Origin: Gammaproteobacteria bacterium
Lineage (GTDB): Bacteria; Pseudomonadota; Gammaproteobacteria; Competibacterales; Competibacteraceae
Direction of reading: 5' to 3'
NCBI GenBank assembly: GCA_024235095.1
Contig: JACKNC010000001.1
Span: forward strand, 434,001 to 498,000
Length of the DNA stretch: 64,000 bases
Under the pieces are notes generated by a model, which had not been told where the DNA came from, made no database searches, and saw only the letters and a list, made by a program, of their open reading frames with translations. Of this stretch, positions 25,909 to 34,297 are shown one piece after another. How positions within the stretch are numbered: position 1 is the stretch's first letter; each line of letters opens with the position of its first letter. Made by a program: the position numbers and the translations under genes.

Positions 25909-25939
25909 TGCGGAGCGGTCGTCGGTCATCCGCTCCGCA
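25909..25939. promoter_or_regulatory. Perfect 10-bp inverted repeat in the EF-hand/tolQ divergent gap
   Basis: TGCGGAGCGG (25909-25918) and CCGCTCCGCA (25930-25939) are exact inverted copies separated by 11 bases. It lies between two divergent starts and is not followed by a T-run on either strand. It may be an operator or a leader hairpin rather than a terminator. Confidence 0.45.
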
Positions 25940-25987
25940 AAGCAGAATTTTAGTGGAAATAATAAAGGAACCTGAGGGAGATTGCGG

Positions 25988-26695
25988 GTGACCCATGAGA
26001 CGTCATTCTGGAGCCTGATCGCCAATGCCAGTGTGATCGTGCAATTGATCATGCTGGTATTAGCATTGATTTCGCTGGGCTCGTGGTGGGTGATTGTTAA
26101 AAAGCATCTGGTGCTGAGTTCTGCAAAGGGCGCAGCCGACCAGTTCGAGGATGATTTCTGGTCAGGTATTGATCTGGCGTCGCTATACGCCCGCATCAAT
26201 CGCCAGAAGGAGCCAGTCTGGGGGATGGACGCCATTTTTCTGGCGGGTTTCCAGGAGTTCCTGCGATTGCGCGCCCAGCCGACCGTCGATCCGGAATCTG
26301 TGGTCAGCGGCGCGCAACGGGCGATGCGGGCTACCGGTTCACGGGAGTTGGATGATCTGGAAATGTACCTGCCCATGCTGGCGACCGCCGGCTCGACCAG
26401 TCCGTACATTGGTCTGTTTGGCACGGTTTGGGGCATCATGAATGCTTTTATGGCGTTAGGCGTGACCCAGCAGGCGACTTTGGCGCAAGTGGCGCCGGGC
26501 ATTGCCGAAGCGCTGATCGCGACCGCGATGGGGCTGTTTGCCGCCATTCCGGCAGTGATCTTCTATAACCGTTACGCTCATGACGTGGATCGGTTGGCTA
26601 ACCGCTACGAGACTTTCATGGAGGAATTTTCCAACATTCTCCAGCGGCAATCCTACCACTTGCGCAGAAACCGCGCTCCGGCAACCCAAAGTTAG
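25988..26695 (+). CDS. tolQ: Tol-Pal system proton-channel subunit TolQ
   Basis: A 235-residue inner-membrane protein. GTG 25988 is preferred because GAGGGAG lies 6-7 bases before it; an in-frame TTG two codons earlier sits too close to that site. Three membrane segments are visible: the N-terminal IVQLIMLVLALISLGSWWVI, and the pair around YIGLFGTVWGIMNAFMAL and EALIATAMGLFAAIPAVIFY that form the MotA/ExbB-type channel. With TolR it converts proton flow into work on TolA. First gene of tolQRAB-pal-cpoB. Confidence 0.96.
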   Translation: MTHETSFWSLIANASVIVQLIMLVLALISLGSWWVIVKKHLVLSSAKGAADQFEDDFWSGIDLASLYARINRQKEPVWGMDAIFLAGFQEFLRLRAQPTVDPESVVSGAQRAMRATGSRELDDLEMYLPMLATAGSTSPYIGLFGTVWGIMNAFMALGVTQQATLAQVAPGIAEALIATAMGLFAAIPAVIFYNRYAHDVDRLANRYETFMEEFSNILQRQSYHLRRNRAPATQS

Positions 26696-26698
26696 CTT

Positions 26699-27145
26699 AT
26701 GTCCCGGCGTCGTTCGCATAGTCGCCTGAAGGCGGAAATCAACATTGTTCCCTATATCGACGTGATGCTGGTGTTGTTGGTGATTTTTATGGTCACCGCG
26801 CCATTGTTGAACCAGGGGGTTGAAGTAGATTTGCCGCAGGCCCCGGCGGAACCGCTCGAAATGCAGAATCAGGAAACTGAAGTTGTGGTTATGTCCGTGC
26901 AAAAAGATGGCTCGTGCCATTTGAATGTCGGTTCGGAACAGGCTCAATCCGTGAACTGCAAGACCCTGGAACCGCGTTACGAAGAGACTCAGGAACATTT
27001 GAACCAGAAACCGCAACCGCCGGTGCTGATCCGCGCCGACCGTGAAGTGCGCTATGAACAAGTCATCGAAGCGATGGCGGCCTTGAAAGGGGCGGGCGCC
27101 ATCAAAGTCGGACTATCCACTGCGCCTCCTGATTCGCCACAATAA
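26699..27145 (+). CDS. tolR: Tol-Pal system protein TolR
   Basis: A 148-residue protein of the ExbD/TolR family, three bases after tolQ. The single transmembrane helix (about residues 18-40) has the essential Asp in INIVPYIDVMLVLLVIFMVT. The periplasmic domain ends in KVGLSTAPP. It pairs with TolQ in the stator-like channel. Confidence 0.96.
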   Translation: MSRRRSHSRLKAEINIVPYIDVMLVLLVIFMVTAPLLNQGVEVDLPQAPAEPLEMQNQETEVVVMSVQKDGSCHLNVGSEQAQSVNCKTLEPRYEETQEHLNQKPQPPVLIRADREVRYEQVIEAMAALKGAGAIKVGLSTAPPDSPQ

Positions 27146-27170
27146 TTGATTTGATGGGTGAGCGGCGTTG

Positions 27171-28430
27171 ATGTTGCGTTCAGAACAGGGTTCTCGGCGA
27201 CAGAACTTGATCGCATCCGCTTTCACGGTTGCGGTCCATGTGATAATCGGACTTCTTTTGTTGTTTACATTGAATCTGTCGGATACGCCTCATCCTGAGG
27301 GAGTATTGGCTGAATCGATTCCGGCTGAAGTGATTGATGAAATTGCGATCCGGGAAGAACTGGAGCGACTGGCTGAATTGGAACGCCAGCGTCAGCGCGC
27401 GGAAGCCGAACGGCAGGCGGAACTAGCGCGAGCAGAGCGGCAAGCCCGTGAAGCGGAGGAGCGCCAGCAAGCGGAAATCCAGCGGCGGAAGGAAGAGGCT
27501 GCGCGCCGCAAGGCGGAAGAAGAAGCTGCGCGCCGCAGGACGGAGGAAGAAGCTCGGCGGCGAGAGGTGGAGGAAGCGAAGCGCAAAGCGGCTGAGGAAC
27601 GCCGTAAGATCAGAGCCGAGGAGCGGCGCAAGGCAGCGGAAGAGGCGCAACGTCAGGCCGAGGAGCAGCGCAAACTTGCGGAACGGCGCAAGGCAGCGGA
27701 AAAGGCGCAACGTCAGGCCGAGGAAGCCCGAAAAGCTGAAAAAGCTCGAAAAACCGAGGAAAGACGTAAGGCAATCGCTGAAGCCAAGCAACGCAAGGCT
27801 GAGGAAGCCCGAAAGGCCGAGGTTAAACGTAAGGCTACTGAAGCTGAGGCCAAACGCAAGGCTGAGGAAGCCCGAAAGGCCGAAGCTGAGGCCAAACGCA
27901 AGGCGGAAGCGGAGGCGGAGGCCAAACGCAAGGCGGAAGCGGAGGCGGAGGCCAAGCGCAAGGCCGAAGCGGAGGCGGAGGCCAAGCGCAAGGCCGAAGC
28001 CGAAGCTAAACGCAAGGCGGAAGCCGAAGCCGAAGCCAAACGCAAGGCAGAAGCCGAAGCCGAAGCCAAACGCAAGGCAGAAGCCGAAGCCGAAGCCAAA
28101 CGCAAGGCGGAAGAAACACAGCGGCTTGCTCAGGAGCTGGCGGCTGCGGAGTTCGCCAAACGCCGTATCGAACCCTACATTAAAAGGCAGTGGAGTCCTT
28201 TACTGAGTGGCGGTGCGAAATTGAGTTGCGAAGTTGTCATATCGGTCAACAACACTGGATCTGTAACCAAAGTCAGGATTGTGAAGTCCAGCGGCGACGC
28301 TCAGTTTGATGATTCGGTGAAAGCGGCCATTCTCAGCGCTTCGCCGCTACCCATGCCTGCTAACGATTACCAGGCGACTTATATTGCGAAGCAATCCCTG
28401 AAAATCAGATTTTCCCTGGATTCTAATTGA
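27171..28430 (+). CDS. tolA: TolA, envelope-spanning protein of the Tol-Pal system
   Basis: A 419-residue protein from ATG 27171 (a TTG one codon earlier is in frame). Domain I is the N-terminal anchor helix FTVAVHVIIGLLLLFTLNL. Domain II (about residues 60-325) is an uninterrupted Ala/Lys/Glu/Arg-rich helix with near-perfect repeats of AEAEAKRK. Domain III is TonB-like (FAKRRIEPYIKRQWSPLL to SLKIRFSLDSN). It spans the periplasm from TolQR to Pal/TolB. The open frames on both strands inside domain II are by-products of its repeats. Confidence 0.95.
   Translation: MLRSEQGSRRQNLIASAFTVAVHVIIGLLLLFTLNLSDTPHPEGVLAESIPAEVIDEIAIREELERLAELERQRQRAEAERQAELARAERQAREAEERQQAEIQRRKEEAARRKAEEEAARRRTEEEARRREVEEAKRKAAEERRKIRAEERRKAAEEAQRQAEEQRKLAERRKAAEKAQRQAEEARKAEKARKTEERRKAIAEAKQRKAEEARKAEVKRKATEAEAKRKAEEARKAEAEAKRKAEAEAEAKRKAEAEAEAKRKAEAEAEAKRKAEAEAKRKAEAEAEAKRKAEAEAEAKRKAEAEAEAKRKAEETQRLAQELAAAEFAKRRIEPYIKRQWSPLLSGGAKLSCEVVISVNNTGSVTKVRIVKSSGDAQFDDSVKAAILSASPLPMPANDYQATYIAKQSLKIRFSLDSN
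27896..28110 (+). repeat. Tandem 24-bp-type repeats in tolA domain II
   Basis: Repeated copies of a unit like GCGGAGGCCAAACGCAAG, in variants of 18 and 24 bases, encode AEAEAKRK. Several neighbouring copies are identical, so copy number and thus helix length could change by slippage or recombination without loss of frame. Confidence 0.85.
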
Positions 28431-28479
28431 TGGGAGAATATCTAGTTTTCCGGTTTGCCTGTTCCAGGGGAGTTAACTC

Positions 28480-29679
28480 TTGAAACTCGTTGAGAAACTT
28501 TTTAGCGTCTTGATTCTGTTGTTCGGCGTCGCGAGTCTTGTCCATGCCCAGATCAGTCTGGACATCACCAAGAAAGTCGAAAGCGGCGGTACGCCGATTG
28601 CCATTGCCCCCTTCAGCGGCGGCGCACCCGAGGATATCGCGGGCATTGTCGCTGCGGATTTGCGGAGAACCGGCAAATTCGCCCCGCAACCACCCAATGC
28701 CCAGGCTAATTATTCGGTTACCGGCCAGGCGAGTCCGGGCGGCGCGCGAGGTTATATCGTGCAGTTTCAGTTGAGCAACGCTCAGGGCAGCGCATTGCTG
28801 AACCTGTCCTTTGATATCCCTGCCAATCAATTGCGGCCAGTTGCCCATCGGATCAGCGATCTGATTTATGAAAAGCTTACTGGAGAAAAAGGGTTGGCAG
28901 GCACGCGCATCGCCTTTGTCGCGGGCGGCGGCGGCAACTGGTATCTGGTGGTCGCAGACGCCGACGGGCAAAATCCCCAGGTTATTCTGCGTTCTGGACA
29001 ACCGATTATGTCGCCGTCCTGGGCGCCGGATGGCTCCAAACTGGCCTATGTCTCTTTCGAAGGCCGCCGACCACAAATTGTCGTTCAGGATGTTTATAGC
29101 GGAGCGCGACGGGTGGTTTCCGCAGCGCCTGGCATCAATGGCGCTCCATCCTGGGCACCAAACAGTCAGCGGCTGGCGTTCACTTTGTCCAAGGACGGTA
29201 ATCCGGAGATCTATGCGCTGGATCTGGCGACTGGGTCGCCAGTCCGGTTGACCAGCAATAGCGCAATTGATACCGAACCGGTCTGGTTGCCGGATGGCGG
29301 CATTGTGTTTACTTCGGACCGGGGCGGATCGCCGCAGTTGTACCGGATCGGCGCGGGTGGCGGCGCAGCGCAGCGTCTGACCTTCGAGGGTGACTACAAT
29401 GCCCGGCCAGCGGTTTCGCCTGATGGACGCTATGTAGCGATGATGCACCGGCGTGGAGGCCGATTTTACATTGCCGTAATGGACTTGCAAACTCATCAGT
29501 TCCGCGTCCTGACCTCGGGGGGCAATGCCGAATCACCCAGTTTTGCGCCAAACGGCAAAATGATTGTCTATTCCGACGGCCAACGATTGGCTGCGGTATC
29601 GACGGATGGAACCATTCAGCAGGATTTTGCCCTGCGTGGCCGAGCGCGCGACCCAGCTTGGGCGCCCTACGGCCGTTGA
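28480..29679 (+). CDS. tolB: Tol-Pal system beta-propeller protein TolB
   Basis: A 399-residue periplasmic protein, somewhat shorter than E. coli TolB. It starts at TTG 28480, placed 7 bases after AGGGGAG, and has a signal peptide (KLVEKLFSVLILLFGVASL, cut after VHA). The N-terminal domain begins with QISLDITKKVESGG. Six propeller blades follow, recognisable by repeats such as IMSPSWAPDGSKLAYVSFE, INGAPSWAPNSQRLAF and AIDTEPVWLPDGGIVFTSD. TolB binds Pal and TolA in outer-membrane constriction. No ATG start fits the signal peptide. Confidence 0.95.
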   Translation: MKLVEKLFSVLILLFGVASLVHAQISLDITKKVESGGTPIAIAPFSGGAPEDIAGIVAADLRRTGKFAPQPPNAQANYSVTGQASPGGARGYIVQFQLSNAQGSALLNLSFDIPANQLRPVAHRISDLIYEKLTGEKGLAGTRIAFVAGGGGNWYLVVADADGQNPQVILRSGQPIMSPSWAPDGSKLAYVSFEGRRPQIVVQDVYSGARRVVSAAPGINGAPSWAPNSQRLAFTLSKDGNPEIYALDLATGSPVRLTSNSAIDTEPVWLPDGGIVFTSDRGGSPQLYRIGAGGGAAQRLTFEGDYNARPAVSPDGRYVAMMHRRGGRFYIAVMDLQTHQFRVLTSGGNAESPSFAPNGKMIVYSDGQRLAAVSTDGTIQQDFALRGRARDPAWAPYGR

Positions 29680-29714
29680 TTTGAATATTGACTTTAAAAT
29701 TGGGGAGAACCGCG

Positions 29715-30353
29715 ATGAACAATTGTATCCGCATCTTGATGGCTGCCGCCTCGCTGGCGCTGCTTGCCAGTTGTGCGTCAACCGGCGAAAACACGGACCC
29801 GATTCCACAGGACATGCCACAATCGGAAACCACGGGACAGCCTGGGCAGGAAGCCTATAGCTATGCTTATGGTCAGGCGCCGGGGGGATACGACACTTAT
29901 GACACCAGTAGCGGAACCTATGGTAGCTATCCTGGCGGGGGAACATCGGATTATGGACAATCGGGATTGCCAGCCCAACCACAACCGCCGGAACCCGCGA
30001 TGCCTGGCATGGGCGGCAGCATGGTTTCAGCGGATCGCATCGTATATTTCGATTTCGATAGCGCTAACGTCCGCTCCGATAGTCAGGCTATTATCGAGTC
30101 GAATGCGAACTATTTACGAGGAAACCCGCGCATTATCACACAACTCGAAGGTCATACCGATGAACGGGGTAGCCGCGAGTACAACATCGCGCTGGGCGAA
30201 CGCCGTGCGAATGCCGTGCGTCAGGTCATGAGCGCCATGGGCGTCTCCCCCCAACAAATCCGGGTCGTCAGCTACGGCGAGGAACGCCCGGCGGCCAGCG
30301 GCTCCGATGAACAAAGTTATGCGCTCAACCGGCGCGTGGAAATTGTCTATTGA
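29715..30353 (+). CDS. pal: Peptidoglycan-associated lipoprotein Pal
   Basis: A 212-residue lipoprotein from ATG 29715 (GGGGAG precedes). The lipobox is LLASC with Cys20 as lipidation site. A Gly/Tyr/Ser-rich linker (YGQAPGGYDTYDTSSGTY and following) leads to the OmpA-like peptidoglycan-binding domain: VYFDFDSANVRSDSQ, LEGHTDERGSREYNIALGE and RRVEIVY. It tethers the outer membrane to peptidoglycan. The tyrosine-rich linker is longer than in E. coli Pal. Confidence 0.96.
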   Translation: MNNCIRILMAAASLALLASCASTGENTDPIPQDMPQSETTGQPGQEAYSYAYGQAPGGYDTYDTSSGTYGSYPGGGTSDYGQSGLPAQPQPPEPAMPGMGGSMVSADRIVYFDFDSANVRSDSQAIIESNANYLRGNPRIITQLEGHTDERGSREYNIALGERRANAVRQVMSAMGVSPQQIRVVSYGEERPAASGSDEQSYALNRRVEIVY

Positions 30354-31111
30354 TGAGATTAATCATCATGCCAAAATCGGGGCTTGCCTGGCTGGTGGTA
30401 TTTCTATTAGGCGGCATGGGTTCTGTCGGCGTTGTTCGCGCCCAAGCGCCCGAGAGTTCGCTGACGCTGGAACTAATTCAGCGCATCGAGCAACTGGAAC
30501 AGGAAGTTCGATACATCCGTGGAGAACTGGAGGTTTACCGTCATCAGGTCGAGTCGCTTCAGCGGGAACGGTCGGCGCCGGATCATCCGGCGCAACCGGC
30601 AGCGCCTCTGGCAACTGCTCTGCCATCGGTTGCGCCAGCCACTGAGCAACGGGTTGAAACTGATCAACCGGTATCTGTTCCGTCCTCTACGGGTGATCGG
30701 CCACCCGTTATTCAGCCAACGCCGACAGCTGCTGTTGGAACGGAACAGGCGAATTTCGATGCTGCCTTGCGTGAGTTTGGCGAAGGTCGTCACCCACAGG
30801 CTATTAACGACTTTCGACAGTTCCTGCAGATGCATCCCGCCAGTCCCTTGGCCAGCGAGGCGCAGTATTGGTTGGGCGAGTCCTACTATGTTGTCCAGGA
30901 TTACGATGCCGCCAGAGAAAGCTTCATCAATTTGGGGGTGCGTTATCCGAATAGCGAACGCCTCCCTGACGCATTGCTGAGATTGGGCTATGTCTATGAG
31001 ATAACTGGCGATATCAACCGAGCGCAGGAGGTCTTGCAAAAATTACTTCACGTCTATCCCGATACGCAGGCCGCTGGTTTGGCCAAACAGCGGTTACTAT
31101 TGTTGCGCTGA
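30353..31111 (+). CDS. cpoB: CpoB/YbgF, Tol-associated periplasmic coordinator
   Basis: A 252-residue protein from the ATG that shares one base with the pal stop (TGATG). A signal peptide covers residues ~1-31 (cut after VRA). A coiled coil (LELIQRIEQLEQEVRYIRGE) is followed by a Pro-rich linker and TPR repeats (FDAALREFGEGRHPQAINDF, YWLGESYYVVQDYDAARESF). CpoB coordinates peptidoglycan synthesis with outer-membrane constriction. It is the last gene of the Tol-Pal operon. Confidence 0.94.
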   Translation: MRLIIMPKSGLAWLVVFLLGGMGSVGVVRAQAPESSLTLELIQRIEQLEQEVRYIRGELEVYRHQVESLQRERSAPDHPAQPAAPLATALPSVAPATEQRVETDQPVSVPSSTGDRPPVIQPTPTAAVGTEQANFDAALREFGEGRHPQAINDFRQFLQMHPASPLASEAQYWLGESYYVVQDYDAARESFINLGVRYPNSERLPDALLRLGYVYEITGDINRAQEVLQKLLHVYPDTQAAGLAKQRLLLLR

Positions 31112-31167
31112 TCCGGGATCAGGACTTGTGGTTTTGGCGAATTGTTGTAACATAATCATCCCTTTTG

Positions 31168-31243
31168 GGGCCGTTAGCTCAGTTGGTAGAGCAGCAGACT
31201 TTTAATCTGTTGGTCGTTGGTTCGAATCCAACACGGCCCACCA
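31168..31243 (+). tRNA. tRNA-Lys (anticodon TTT)
   Basis: A 76-mer with acceptor arms GGGCCGT/ACGGCCC, D-arm TAGCTCAGTTGGTAGAGCA, anticodon arm CAGACTTTTAATCTG (anticodon TTT) and T-arm with GGTTCGAATCC; CCA is encoded. It closely resembles E. coli tRNA-Lys. It follows cpoB by 56 bp and is followed by a strong terminator. Confidence 0.96.
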
Positions 31244-31252
31244 ATCTAATCA

Positions 31253-31285
31253 ACGCCTTGGCGGATCATCCGCCAAGGCGTTTTT
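31253..31285 (+). terminator. Rho-independent terminator after tRNA-Lys
   Basis: Perfect 12-bp arms CGCCTTGGCGGA and TCCGCCAAGGCG (31254-31280) with loop TCA are followed by TTTTT. It ends the tRNA-Lys transcript and possibly the Tol-Pal operon. Confidence 0.92.
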
Positions 31286-31348
31286 CATCCCTGTGTCATC
31301 CCTACGCAACTCGTTCCGAAAGCCGATCTATTGCCTGCTTCCAATCCA

Positions 31349-32671
31349 TCAGTCAAAGCCCAGATGCTCCAATCGAATGCGCGTGACTGGGGCGGAGATC
31401 GCGTCCAGCGCCTCAATAGCGGCAATTGCCTCGTTCATCCACTTTTCCTGAATCTCATAGGTCAACAGGATAATCGGCACATCACTGGCGCCGAGCGCTG
31501 GTTCCTTCTGTACCAAGGCTTCAATACTAATATCCCGGTCGGCCAGGATACGAGTCACCTCGGCGAGCACCCCTGGCCGATCCTGCGCCTGCAAGCGCAG
31601 GTAGTACGCAGTTTCCACCTCGGTCATGGGCAATACCGGCAGATCGGACAGGGCGTCCGGCTGAAACGCCAGATGCGGCACCCGGTTGTCCGGGTCGGCG
31701 GTCAGGGTGCGCACTACGTCGATGATGTCGGCCACCACAGCTGAAGCGGTCGGCTCGGCCCCCGCTCCGGCCCCGTAATACAAACTCTGTCCTAGCGCGT
31801 CGGCCTGCACCAACACCGCGTTCATCACCCCATTAACGCTGGCTAATAACTGCTCTTTCGGGATCAGAGTCGGATGAACCCGCAGTTGCGCACCGTGGTC
31901 ATTGCAGCAGGCAATTCCCAGGTGCTTGATGCGATAGCCCAGTTCTTCAGCATAGGCGACATCTTCGCGGGTGATACGACTAATGCCCTCGATATAAACC
32001 CGGTCGAATTGCAAGGGAATGCCAAAGGCAATGGACGCGAGAATGGTCAGTTTATGAGCGGCATCGATGCCCTCAACATCGAAGGTCGGATCGGCCTCGG
32101 CGTAACCTAGCGCTTGCGCCTCGGCCAGCACCTCGGGAAAGTCGCGGCCCTTGTCGCGCATTTCGCTCAGAATAAAGTTGGCGGTGCCATTGATGATCCC
32201 CGCGACCCATTCGATGTGATTGCCGGCCAAGCCCTCGCGGATCGCCTTGATGATCGGGATGCCGCCGGCCACCGCCGCTTCAAAACCGACCATCATGCCG
32301 GTCGCTTGGGCGGTCGCGAAAATTTCGTTCCCGTGCTTGGCAATCAGCGCCTTATTGGCGGTCACTACATGTTTGCCGTTGGTCAGCGCCTGTAAAACCA
32401 GACTGCGCGCCGGCTCGTAACCGCCCATCAGCTCGACAATGATCGAAACTTCGGGATCATTCACCACATCCAGCGCTTCTTCGGTCAATTTCATACCGGC
32501 GATGTTGGCGGTCGTGGTGTCGAGATTACGCGCAGCTGCATGGGTGATCACGATTTCGCGACCCGCGCGGCGGCTGATTTCCCCGGCGTTGCGAGACAGG
32601 ACGCGCGTGACGCCGCCGCCGACCGTGCCCAGACCCAGCAGACCCACTTTAACGGGAGGATATGCGCTCAT
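31349..32671 (-). CDS. hom: Homoserine dehydrogenase
   Basis: A 440-residue protein from ATG 32671 (MSAYPPVKVGLLGLGTVGGG); the longer open frame adds 36 non-conserved residues. The NAD(P)-binding GLGTVGGGV, the substrate region GFEAAVAGGIPIIKAIREGL, the homoserine-dehydrogenase motif ILASIAFGIPLQFDRVYIEG, and a C-terminal ACT domain (AYYLRLQAQDRPGVLAEVTR) are present. It reduces aspartate semialdehyde to homoserine for Met/Thr synthesis; the ACT domain points to threonine feedback. It follows alaC by 4 bp, so they form an operon. Confidence 0.96.
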   Translation of the reverse strand: MSAYPPVKVGLLGLGTVGGGVTRVLSRNAGEISRRAGREIVITHAAARNLDTTTANIAGMKLTEEALDVVNDPEVSIIVELMGGYEPARSLVLQALTNGKHVVTANKALIAKHGNEIFATAQATGMMVGFEAAVAGGIPIIKAIREGLAGNHIEWVAGIINGTANFILSEMRDKGRDFPEVLAEAQALGYAEADPTFDVEGIDAAHKLTILASIAFGIPLQFDRVYIEGISRITREDVAYAEELGYRIKHLGIACCNDHGAQLRVHPTLIPKEQLLASVNGVMNAVLVQADALGQSLYYGAGAGAEPTASAVVADIIDVVRTLTADPDNRVPHLAFQPDALSDLPVLPMTEVETAYYLRLQAQDRPGVLAEVTRILADRDISIEALVQKEPALGASDVPIILLTYEIQEKWMNEAIAAIEALDAISAPVTRIRLEHLGFD

Positions 32672-32675
32672 TAAT

Positions 32676-33911
32676 TCAAGCCTCCACTGCTTGCGCCAAG
32701 GGGGGCGCGTATTGATCCCGGCTGTCCCGGCGGAACATCTCACGGATGCCGCGCAGCGCTTGCCGGGTGCGATGCTCATTCTCGATCAGGCCGAAGCGGA
32801 CGTGATCATCGCCGTACTCGCCAAAGCCAATGCCCGGCGAAACCGCGACCTTGGCTTCGGCCAGCAATTTTTTGGAAAACTCCAGTGAACCGAGGGGTTG
32901 GTACTGTTCAGGAATCGGCGCCCAGACAAACATCGTGGCTTTGGGTTTTTCCACTTTCCAGCCCAAGGCGTTCAAACCTTCACACAGCACATCACGGCGC
33001 TTGCGGTACAGTTCGCGGATTTCCGCGACGCAATCCTGCGGCCCCTCCAGCGCCGCGATGGCCGCCACCTGGATCGGCGTGAACATGCCGTAATCCATAT
33101 AGGACTTCATACGCGCCAGCGCCGCGATCAGCGTCGGGTTGCCACACATGAAACCCACCCGCCAGCCGGGCATATTGTAACTCTTGGACAAGGTAAAGGA
33201 CTCGACGGCGATCTCCTTGGCGCCGGGAATTTGCAAAATCGAGGGCGCCGTGTAACCGTCAAACACCAGATCGGCATAGGCTAGATCGTGAATCACCCAG
33301 ATTTGATGCTCACGGGCGATCTCCACCACTTTTTCAAAGAATTCCCGTTCCACGCACTGAGTGGTAGGGTTGGCCGGGAAGTTCAGCACCAACATCTTGG
33401 GATGCGGCCAGGAGTCCTTGATCGCTTTTTCCAGCTCAACGAAGAAATCCACGCCGGGAATCAGCGGCACATGGCGAATGTCGGCGCCGGCGATGACAAA
33501 GCCGTAAGGATGAATCGGATAAGCGGGATTAGGAACCAGCACCGCATCGCCCGGCCCCATGGTCGCCAGCGCCAGATGCGCCAGCCCTTCCTTGGAGCCG
33601 ATGGTGACGATGGCTTCACTGTCCAGATCGAGATCGACGTGATAGCGGGTTTTGTACCAGTTGCAGATTGCCCGACGCAGACGCGGAATCCCGCGCGAGA
33701 CCGAGTAGCGATGAGTATCGCCGCGTTGAGCGGTTTCAACCAGTTTGGCAACGATATGCTTCGGGGTAGGCTGGTCGGGGTTGCCCATGCCAAAGTCGAT
33801 GATGTCCTCGGCCCGCGCGCGGGCTTGGGCCTTCAGGTCATTGACGATGTTGAAAACATAAGGCGGCAGGCGTTCGATGCGTTGAAAATCGGCGTTCAAG
33901 GTGGTTTCCAT
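32676..33911 (-). CDS. alaC: Alanine aminotransferase (AlaC type, PLP fold I)
   Basis: A 411-residue aminotransferase. FGMGNPDQPTPKHIV, RYSVSRGIPRLRRAI and the PLP-lysine motif SFTLSKSYNMPGWRVGFMCG are visible, as is the C-terminal substrate-binding arginine region (DDHVRFGLIENEHRTRQALR). It matches the AlaC/YfdZ subgroup that converts pyruvate and glutamate to alanine. Its pairing with hom is recurrent in beta- and gammaproteobacteria. Specificity is from family resemblance. Confidence 0.9.
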   Translation of the reverse strand: METTLNADFQRIERLPPYVFNIVNDLKAQARARAEDIIDFGMGNPDQPTPKHIVAKLVETAQRGDTHRYSVSRGIPRLRRAICNWYKTRYHVDLDLDSEAIVTIGSKEGLAHLALATMGPGDAVLVPNPAYPIHPYGFVIAGADIRHVPLIPGVDFFVELEKAIKDSWPHPKMLVLNFPANPTTQCVEREFFEKVVEIAREHQIWVIHDLAYADLVFDGYTAPSILQIPGAKEIAVESFTLSKSYNMPGWRVGFMCGNPTLIAALARMKSYMDYGMFTPIQVAAIAALEGPQDCVAEIRELYRKRRDVLCEGLNALGWKVEKPKATMFVWAPIPEQYQPLGSLEFSKKLLAEAKVAVSPGIGFGEYGDDHVRFGLIENEHRTRQALRGIREMFRRDSRDQYAPPLAQAVEA

Positions 33912-34297
33912 AAAGTTGATCCAGGGGGCCGGGCGTGCGCGCCAAATTCAGGGGGTGTGGCGGCCCTTTCAAGCGGCTTGCGATTCTACCCGTCAACAGG
34001 GCGTTTGTTGCGTTCGATCATTTCGTCCGGATTAAGTCCTTATGATACTTCAATGCCTTTGAAGAAGCGGTGAAGAATCGTTAACATCACCCGAGTTTTG
34101 AAAAACTCACTTACAGTTCGCTTAAATAAAGCGTGACTTCGGAGAATGGAGAATCTTGACAACCTTTTCGTCCCCTGGACCTCAGCGACGATCGTTAACA
34201 GGAAATGATTTTTTATTGTTTACCTTTCTATAATAAGTAATATTCGTGACTTGAGGATATCGCGTCAACAAGTCAGCACAGTGCTTAAGGGGGAGGC
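33912..34297. promoter_or_regulatory. 386-bp divergent intergenic region between alaC and the sensor kinase
   Basis: It should hold promoters for both directions. ATCGTTAACA, with palindromic core GTTAAC, occurs twice (34077-34086 and 34191-34200), so it may be a binding site. TATAAT at 34229-34234 lacks a good -35 at 17 bp, and TTGACA at 34156-34161 lacks a -10. A very good ribosome site, GGGGGAGG, precedes the kinase ATG. No gene is evident. Confidence 0.4.

Noticed and set aside
27896..28110. Possible CRISPR-like array
   Set aside because: Repeats have no unique spacers and encode a coding helix in tolA.
27423..28206. Several long frames on both strands within tolA, including Ser/Ala/Leu- and Arg/Lys/Pro-rich proteins
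   Set aside because: They arise from the repeated Ala/Glu/Lys/Arg codons of tolA domain II.
28423..29496. 357-codon minus-strand frame over tolB
   Set aside because: TolB signal peptide and propeller motifs define the real gene; this is a shadow.
34229..34234. Perfect TATAAT upstream of the sensor kinase
   Set aside because: No acceptable -35 at 16-18 bp, so not called a promoter.
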